Position numbers and translations under genes: made by a program. The notes beneath the pieces are model-generated. The model was not told the DNA's origin, searched no databases, and worked only from the letters and a program-made list of their open reading frames with translations. From the NCBI GenBank assembly GCA_903953615.1, contig CAJBKH010000383.1:1-6771 (forward strand): a stretch of 6,771 nucleotides of DNA. Direction: 5' to 3'. Positions 1-4,099 of this stretch are shown in pieces. How positions within the stretch are numbered: position 1 is the stretch's first letter; each line of letters opens with the position of its first letter. The stretch is from an uncultured Bacteroidota bacterium (GTDB lineage Bacteria; Bacteroidota; Bacteroidia; NS11-12g; UBA955).

Positions 1-13
1 ATCCCGTAGGGAT
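1..13. repeat. Short palindromic repeat, type A, copy 1
   Basis: The sequence ATCCCGTAGGGAT is an inverted repeat with arms ATCCC and GGGAT around GTA. An identical 13-base copy lies at 53-65. GC-rich palindromes of this kind, set in AT-rich intergenic DNA, resemble the REP-like elements scattered through many Bacteroidota genomes; that comparison is from memory. The element begins at the first base of the window, so any further copies to the left cannot be seen. No REP-associated transposase gene lies in the window. Confidence 0.7.
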
Positions 14-52
14 TTAATATTTATAAAGCGGTATCCTAACTGATGCATCTTT

Positions 53-65
53 ATCCCGTAGGGAT
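53..65. repeat. Short palindromic repeat, type A, copy 2
   Basis: This is an exact second copy of ATCCCGTAGGGAT, 52 bases after the first. As RNA it could form only a short 5-bp hairpin with a 3-base loop. No T-run follows, so it is unlikely to be an intrinsic terminator. The DNA between the two copies is AT-rich and not obviously repeated. Confidence 0.7.
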
Positions 66-146
66 TATACAGGATGGAACGCTCGAGGCTTTGGTGGCTT
101 GGAACAATGCGTTTACATTTTTTAACAATGGGTTGCTAACAATATT

Positions 147-163
147 CAACCCCTTCAGGGTTG
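147..163. repeat. Short palindromic repeat, type B, copy 1
   Basis: CAACCCCTTCAGGGTTG has 6-base arms CAACCC (147-152) and GGGTTG (158-163) around CTTCA. It shares the AACCCCT...GGGTT design with the element at 198-214 but differs in the loop and the outer base pair. The design (a CCC/GGG core flanked by AT-rich DNA) is the same as the type A palindromes to its left. Confidence 0.65.
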
Positions 164-197
164 TGAAAACAATTGTCCATTTTTTTCTATTTATATT

Positions 198-214
198 TAA
201 CCCCTCCGGGGTTA
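198..214. repeat. Short palindromic repeat, type B, copy 2
   Basis: TAACCCCTCCGGGGTTA has perfect 7-base arms TAACCCC and GGGGTTA around TCC, making it the most stable of the four palindromes. Its centre is about 51 bases from the centre of the previous type B element, close to the 52-base step between the two type A copies. The right arm runs straight into GTTATTA (211-217), which is repeated in inverted form at 254-260. Confidence 0.65.
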
Positions 215-252
215 TTAGTTTAATAGGTTAATTAAATGTGAGTGCTGTTCCC

Positions 253-285
253 TTAATAACCATTAACCATTAACAAATAACCATT
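253..285. repeat. TTAAC/ATAACC-rich tract, left copy
   Basis: This 33-base AT-rich tract is built from overlapping units such as ATTAACC and AATAACC. It matches the tract at 6723-6755 at 27 of 33 positions without gaps. Its start (TAATAAC, 254-260) can pair with GTTATTA at 211-217. It lies just beyond the pckA terminator and has no coding potential. Apart from this tract and the four palindromes, I see nothing else in the gene-free stretch 1-300. Confidence 0.55.
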
Positions 286-300
286 CTCACAAAACATCAT

Positions 301-333
301 AAAAAAACCCTCACTACTAGCAAGGGTTTTTTT
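301..333 (-). terminator. Intrinsic terminator of pckA, possibly bidirectional
   Basis: Perfect 11-base arms, AAAAAAACCCT (301-311) and AGGGTTTTTTT (323-333), enclose an 11-base loop. Read on the minus strand, the hairpin ends in seven T residues, as expected of a Rho-independent terminator. It begins 18 bases past the pckA stop codon. Because of its A-run/T-run symmetry it could also stop transcription arriving from the left on the plus strand. Confidence 0.88.
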
Positions 334-351
334 ATGGGTTAATTATCTTGA

Positions 352-1950
352 TTAGTTATGCGACTCAGCAGCGCCAGCTTTTGGGGCTGCGTTTTTGATG
401 TCGTCATCAGCACCATCTTCGAATTTTACGAAGTTTTTGTTGAAACGCATGGCCAAGTCATTGGCTTGTGCATCGTAAGCTGCTTTATCGCTCCAAGTAT
501 TTTTTGGATGCAAAATTTCAGTTGGTACATTAGGACAAGTATTCGGCATTAACATACCAAATACTGGATGTTTTGTAAATTCTACTTGCGCTAACTCGCC
601 ATTCAAAGCTGCGGTTAACATGGCGCGGGTATAAGACAATTTCATTCTGCTACCTACACCGTATCCACCACCGCTCCAGCCAGTGTTCACCAACCATACG
701 TTAATGTCTTTGTTGGCTTTCAATTTTTCACCTAATAATTTAGCATACTTGGTTGGGTGCAATGGCAAAAACGCCTGACCAAAACAAGCTGAGAACGTAC
801 TTTGTGGCTCTGTGATACCAGCTTCGGTACCTGCAACTTTACTGGTATACCCAGAAATGAAATGGTACATGGCTTGTTCAACCGTTAACTTAGAAATTGG
901 TGGTAATACACCAAACGCATCGCAAGTTAAGAAGAAAATATTTTTAGGCGCTTTACCTACTGAAGGCACTGCAATGTTATCAATGAATTCAATTGGGTAA
1001 GCTACACGCGTGTTTTCAGTTAGTGAAACATCTTCGTAATTTACTTTTGTAGAATTTGGATAGAATCTTACGTTCTCAACCAAAGCACCATGCTTAATGG
1101 CATTCCAAATTTGTGGCTCTTTTTCTTCAGTTAAGTCGATACATTTTGCATAACAACCACCTTCGAAATTAAACACGTTGTTATCTGACCAACCGTGCTC
1201 ATCATCACCGATTAATTTACGGTTAGGATCGGCAGATAAGGTTGTTTTGCCAGTGCCAGACAAACCAAAGAAAATAGCAGTATCGCCTTGCTCCCCAATA
1301 TTAGCCGAACAGTGCATTGATAAAACTTGTTTTTCTTGAGGTAAAATATAATTAAGAACAGTGAAGATACCTTTTTTAATTTCGCCAGTATAACCTGAAC
1401 CACCAATTAAAATTATTTTTTTGGTGAAGTTAATAATAGAGAAATTGTGTTGACGGGTGCCGTCTTCGGCTGCTACTGCTTTGAATGATGGAGCCGCTAA
1501 GATTAACCATTCAGCAGGTGTTTGCTCACCAGCCTCAGGACGTAAAAATAAATTTTTAGCAAATAAATTTTGGTACGCTGTTTCAGTTACTACTTTAATG
1601 TTTAAACGGTGCGCAGGATCAGCACAAGCATAAGCATCTCTTACGAAAAGCTCTTTGCCTTTGTAATGGCTCAATACTTTGGCTAACAAAGCATCAAATT
1701 TTGAAGGCTCGAATTTAAAATTCACATCGCCCCACCATACTGTGTTTTCTGTTTTCTCGTCGCAAACGGTAAATTTATCTTTTGGTGAACGTCCGGTAAA
1801 CTCGCCTGTATCAGCTGCAAGTGCACCATTATCAGTAATTACACCTTCATTTCTCTCAATTGCTTTCTGTACAAGTTCGTCGGTACTTAAGTTAAGGAAA
1901 GCATTGGCCGCATTTTCAATAACTCCTGATAGAATTTCTTGATTATTCAT
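352..1950 (-). CDS. pckA: Phosphoenolpyruvate carboxykinase (ATP)
   Basis: Cytosolic gluconeogenic enzyme that converts oxaloacetate and ATP to phosphoenolpyruvate, CO2 and ADP; it can run in reverse in anaerobic fermenters. The 532 residues are close to the usual length of the ATP-dependent family (E. coli 540). FTGRSPKDKF (51-60) holds the oxaloacetate-binding arginine (R54). GLSGTGKTT (229-237) is the kinase-1 P-loop with K235, and LIGDDEHGW (247-254) is kinase-2. The likely metal ligands are K193, H213 (in SMHCSAN) and D250. ENTRVAYP (312-319) and GYTSKVAGTE (367-376) are further family blocks. No key residue is missing. The start is ATG at 1950, preceded by an A/T-rich leader without a Shine-Dalgarno sequence, as is normal in Bacteroidota. 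The gene stands alone, divergent from dnaX and closed by the hairpin at 301-333. The identification is secure. Confidence 0.98.
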   Translation of the reverse strand: MNNQEILSGVIENAANAFLNLSTDELVQKAIERNEGVITDNGALAADTGEFTGRSPKDKFTVCDEKTENTVWWGDVNFKFEPSKFDALLAKVLSHYKGKELFVRDAYACADPAHRLNIKVVTETAYQNLFAKNLFLRPEAGEQTPAEWLILAAPSFKAVAAEDGTRQHNFSIINFTKKIILIGGSGYTGEIKKGIFTVLNYILPQEKQVLSMHCSANIGEQGDTAIFFGLSGTGKTTLSADPNRKLIGDDEHGWSDNNVFNFEGGCYAKCIDLTEEKEPQIWNAIKHGALVENVRFYPNSTKVNYEDVSLTENTRVAYPIEFIDNIAVPSVGKAPKNIFFLTCDAFGVLPPISKLTVEQAMYHFISGYTSKVAGTEAGITEPQSTFSACFGQAFLPLHPTKYAKLLGEKLKANKDINVWLVNTGWSGGGYGVGSRMKLSYTRAMLTAALNGELAQVEFTKHPVFGMLMPNTCPNVPTEILHPKNTWSDKAAYDAQANDLAMRFNKNFVKFEDGADDDIKNAAPKAGAAESHN

Positions 1951-1977
1951 TGTTTAATTTTTACTTTTAAAAGGGGG

Positions 1978-1985
1978 CAAATTTA
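1978..1985 (-). promoter_or_regulatory. Candidate -7 promoter element for pckA
   Basis: On the minus strand this reads TAAATTTG, a full match to the Bacteroidota -7 consensus TAnnTTTG. Transcription would start near 1971, giving a leader of about 20 bases. It is the only such match I found on the minus strand of the 253-base divergent gap. The -33 TTG is not well placed: the nearest TTG triplets (in CTTTGTTGGG) sit only about 11-14 bases upstream, against the usual 17-23. Confidence 0.4.
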
Positions 1986-2091
1986 CAAAAAAGACCCAAC
2001 AAAGCGAAATTTTTATAGGTTTTTATATCTTTTAAGGCTAAAACTCAAGCATTCACGCTATTTACAGTGATTAACAGAAGGCAACTGTTGT

Positions 2092-2099
2092 TATATTTG
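2092..2099 (+). promoter_or_regulatory. Candidate distal -7 element for dnaX
   Basis: TATATTTG fully matches the Bacteroidota -7 consensus TAnnTTTG, but no TTG lies 17-23 bases upstream. Use of this site would give a dnaX leader of about 100 bases. A small inverted repeat, AACAG (2073-2077) and CTGTT (2085-2089), lies just upstream and could be an operator or chance. Confidence 0.25.
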
Positions 2100-2171
2100 G
2101 CACCAGAACTGCATTGTCGAAAAAATATTGATATTTTAATTTTTGAATCCAAAACAGTATTTAAAAATCAT

Positions 2172-2179
2172 TACTTTTG
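2172..2179 (+). promoter_or_regulatory. Candidate proximal -7 element for dnaX
   Basis: TACTTTTG fully matches TAnnTTTG and lies 24 bases before the dnaX start, which would give the short leader usual in Bacteroidota. The best upstream TTTG (2142-2145) is 26 bases away, somewhat longer than the usual spacer. I favour this site over 2092-2099 because of its distance to the gene, without certainty. Confidence 0.35.
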
Positions 2180-2203
2180 CATTTCTTTATAGTTTAAATC
2201 TCA

Positions 2204-3313
2204 GTGGAAAATTTTATTGTATCTGCCCGCAAATACCGCCCCTCCATCTTCGATGATGTGGTAGGACAGAAACATATTACCGAAACTTTACTGAACGAGA
2301 TTAACAATAACCACCTAGCCCAAGCCTTTTTGTTTACTGGTCCGCGTGGCGTTGGAAAGACCACTTGCGCGCGTATTTTGGCCAAAGTAATCAATCAAAA
2401 AGACAATGATGATCCAAATTTGGATTATGCATTTAACATTTTTGAGCTTGATGCCGCCAGCAACAACTCTGTGGATGATATCCGTCAACTAACCGAGCAA
2501 GTAAGAATACCACCACAAACAGGCACCTATAAAATCTACATTATAGATGAGGTGCACATGTTGAGTTCGCAAGCCTTCAATGCGTTTTTAAAAACATTAG
2601 AAGAGCCGCCTAAATATGCCATCTTTATTTTAGCAACAACAGAGAAACACAAAGTATTACCAACCATTTTATCGCGTTGTCAAATATTTAATTTCAAACG
2701 CATTCAGGTAAAAGACATGGTGAACCATTTGAAAACCATTGTTGTAAAAGAGAATATAAAAGCCGAAGACGAAGCCTTGCACCTAATAGCCGAAAAGGCC
2801 GATGGTGGTTTGCGTGATGCTTTATCGATGTTCGATCAAATGGTGAGTTTTTGCAATGGCGATATTACCTACACAAAGGTGGTAGATAATTTAAATCTGC
2901 TCGACAAAGACTATTATTTTAAGGTAACAGATGCCATTTTGAACCAAAATGTAGGTGAAGTTTTAAATTACTTTGACATGGTTTTAGAAAAAGGATTCGA
3001 TGGTCAATTGTTTTTAAATGGCCTCAACGAACACTTTAGAAACTTAATGGTGTGTAAAGATGCAGCCACTGCGCATTTACTAGATGTTGGCGAAATACAT
3101 AAAGCCAAATACAGCGAGCAAAGCAAAAATACCAATCTTACTTTTTTATTGAATGCTTTGAACATCAACAACCAATTTGATTTGGAATACAAAAACAGCA
3201 GGAACCAACGCCTACACGTAGAGTTGGCCTTGTTGAAATTATGCCACATTAAAAATATGTTGAATTCGGCTACTACGCTCGACGAATTAAAAAAAAAAGT
3301 GATGAGTATATAG
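2204..3313 (+). CDS. dnaX: DNA polymerase III subunit gamma, unshifted dnaX product
   Basis: Reading straight through the A10 run gives a 369-residue protein ending VMSI before TAG at 3311-3313. It would hold the complete AAA+ module (domains I and II, about residues 1-235) and the collar domain III, and lack the tau-specific linker and C-terminal domain. By motif spacing, the SRC triplet is 11 residues earlier than in E. coli DnaX (157 against 168). Residue 362 here therefore corresponds to about E. coli 373, close to the end of domain III. Such a product would be a minimal but complete clamp-loader ATPase subunit. The zinc-binding cysteines that E. coli DnaX carries after the P-loop helix are absent (residues 62-80 contain none). 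Whether gamma is really made is inferred from the frame layout alone. Confidence 0.6.
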   Translation: MENFIVSARKYRPSIFDDVVGQKHITETLLNEINNNHLAQAFLFTGPRGVGKTTCARILAKVINQKDNDDPNLDYAFNIFELDAASNNSVDDIRQLTEQVRIPPQTGTYKIYIIDEVHMLSSQAFNAFLKTLEEPPKYAIFILATTEKHKVLPTILSRCQIFNFKRIQVKDMVNHLKTIVVKENIKAEDEALHLIAEKADGGLRDALSMFDQMVSFCNGDITYTKVVDNLNLLDKDYYFKVTDAILNQNVGEVLNYFDMVLEKGFDGQLFLNGLNEHFRNLMVCKDAATAHLLDVGEIHKAKYSEQSKNTNLTFLLNALNINNQFDLEYKNSRNQRLHVELALLKLCHIKNMLNSATTLDELKKKVMSI

Positions 3314-3930
3314 TTCGTAAAACCGAACTCAATGCTCAAAATGCTGCCAAGGCAGCCAATCCTACCCCTGTTGTAAAACCCATTCCTTTAGCCGATGCAA
3401 GCTTTAGCTTGCCGAAATTACCGGTAAAAGAAAATGTTGGCAAACCGATTGCACCACCTATTCAAATCGAGATTGCAGAGATCATAGAAGCTGCAGATGC
3501 TGCTGTGCAAGCCAAGTTAGAAGCCGCTAAAGAAGAAGCTATAGAAACATTGGCAGAAGTGAACGAACCCAAAACTGCAGTTGAATTGAACGATGTGAAT
3601 TTAAAGGCGGCTATGCATGCCTTTGCTGCTACACTTTCGCCATCGACCGCTGCCTTGGTGAAAATGTTTATACCTAAGATAGTAGTTTATGATATTGTAG
3701 TTTCGATGCAGAAGGCCAATATCAATTTAGTAGAACCCATTAAGGTCGATTGGCAAAGGTATTTGCGCGATTATTTTTCGAACCGCGAAATAACACTTGT
3801 AATCAACGAAGACAATACCGTGATTGCACAAACCAGGGCTTATACACAACGTGAACAATTGGATGAAATTGTTAAAGAAAATCCGATTGTGATCGACTTA
3901 ATGAAACGCTTGAATTTAAAGCTCAAATAA
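2204..3930 (+). CDS. dnaX: DNA polymerase III subunit tau, made by -1 recoding
   Basis: Clamp-loader ATPase and replisome organiser; tau links the loader to the polymerase and helicase. Codons 1-365 are read in the first frame to 3298. Reading then continues from AGT at 3298 in the -1 frame to the TAA at 3928-3930, giving about 575 residues. Walker A is GPRGVGKT (46-53), Walker B is IIDEVH (113-118), sensor 1 is ATT (144-146), the SRC arginine-finger motif is 157-159 and the sensor 2 region is GGLRDA (201-206). Residues 366 to about 460 form an Ala/Pro/Glu/Lys-rich linker. Residues about 463-575 form a folded C-terminal part ending in KENPIVIDLMKRLNL, which I recognise as the usual Bacteroidota DnaX tail. 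The start is GTG at 2204: the in-frame TAA at 2195-2197 excludes an earlier start, and MENFIVSARKYRP is the expected N-terminus. Either the gene is recoded at the A10 run or the sequence lacks one A. Confidence 0.85.
3289..3298 (+). other. Slippery A10 run, dnaX recoding site
   Basis: Ten consecutive A residues follow GAATT and precede GTGATG; in the first frame they read (TT)A-AAA-AAA-AAA-GTG. The run contains A-AAA-AAA heptamers, on which tandem lysyl-tRNAs can re-pair in the -1 frame. It is also long enough for RNA polymerase slippage, as described for the A-run in Thermus thermophilus dnaX. A -1 slip, or one inserted A, converts ELKKK-VMSI-stop into ELKKK-SDEYIVRK and opens the tau frame. 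It is the longest homopolymer I see in the window. There is no Shine-Dalgarno-like stimulator just upstream. Confidence 0.75.
3312..3356 (+). other. Two hairpins downstream of the dnaX slip site
   Basis: The first hairpin has perfect 6-bp arms AGTTCG (3312-3317) and CGAACT (3324-3329) around TAAAAC. It starts 13 bases after the A-run and overlaps the gamma stop codon TAG. The second has arms GCTGC (3343-3347) and GCAGC (3352-3356) around CAAG. E. coli dnaX uses a downstream stem-loop to stimulate frameshifting, but with a spacer of only about 5-6 bases. These may help pause ribosomes or polymerase, or may be incidental; polymerase slippage would not need them. Confidence 0.35.
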
Positions 3931-3979
3931 AGCCCTAACAAAAGTCAATTTTTTTTGCTTAAAACTGCGCAAAAACAAA

Positions 3980-4019
3980 CGTTCATTATCGGCTCAAACA
4001 TTAATTAATTTTATGAACG
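3980..4019. promoter_or_regulatory. Inverted repeat upstream of the surface-protein gene
   Basis: Perfect 7-base arms CGTTCAT (3980-3986) and ATGAACG (4013-4019) flank a 26-base centre that contains the palindrome ATTAATTAAT (4000-4009). A smaller inverted repeat, AGGCA/TGCCT (4022-4026 and 4043-4047), follows. There is no T-run after the arms, so it does not look like a dnaX terminator. A regulator-binding site is possible, but chance is not excluded in such AT-rich DNA. Confidence 0.25.
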
Positions 4020-4051
4020 CCAGGCAGTTGAAAATAATCTGATGCCTTGCA

Positions 4052-4081
4052 TTGTTTTGTTTTCAATATCATTTATATTCG
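4052..4081 (+). promoter_or_regulatory. Candidate promoter region for the surface-protein gene
   Basis: Two imperfect -7 elements lie here, each one base off TAnnTTTG. TTGTTTTG (4052-4059) has a TTG 21 bases upstream (4028-4030). TATATTCG (4074-4081) has a TTG 19 bases upstream (4052-4054). Both spacings fall in the usual 17-23 range. Leaders of about 35 or 13 bases would result. I cannot choose between them. Confidence 0.25.
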
Positions 4082-4099
4082 TAAAAATATATTGCGACT

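Noticed and set aside
1..214. CRISPR-like array of repeats
   Set aside because: The repeats are only 13-17 bases and of two different types with unequal gaps. There is no uniform spacer length and no cas gene, so they fit REP-like palindromes instead.
43..231. 62-codon open frame on the plus strand
   Set aside because: It runs straight across three of the four intergenic palindromes and has no recognisable protein features. It is most likely chance.
812..1942. Open frames antisense or out of frame within pckA
   Set aside because: They overlap a complete, strongly conserved gene and show no family features.
2073..2089. AACAG...CTGTT inverted repeat between pckA and dnaX as a definite operator
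   Set aside because: Arms of five bases are expected by chance in a 253-base gap. It is mentioned only beside the promoter candidate.
3409..3930. Separate 173-residue gene after dnaX
   Set aside because: It would need a TTG start, while its frame is open without interruption back to the A10 run. Its sequence reads as the DnaX C-terminal part, so it is better treated as the tau extension.
3940..3960. Terminator after dnaX at the T8 run (3949-3956)
   Set aside because: There is a T-run, but I find no stable GC-containing stem immediately before it.
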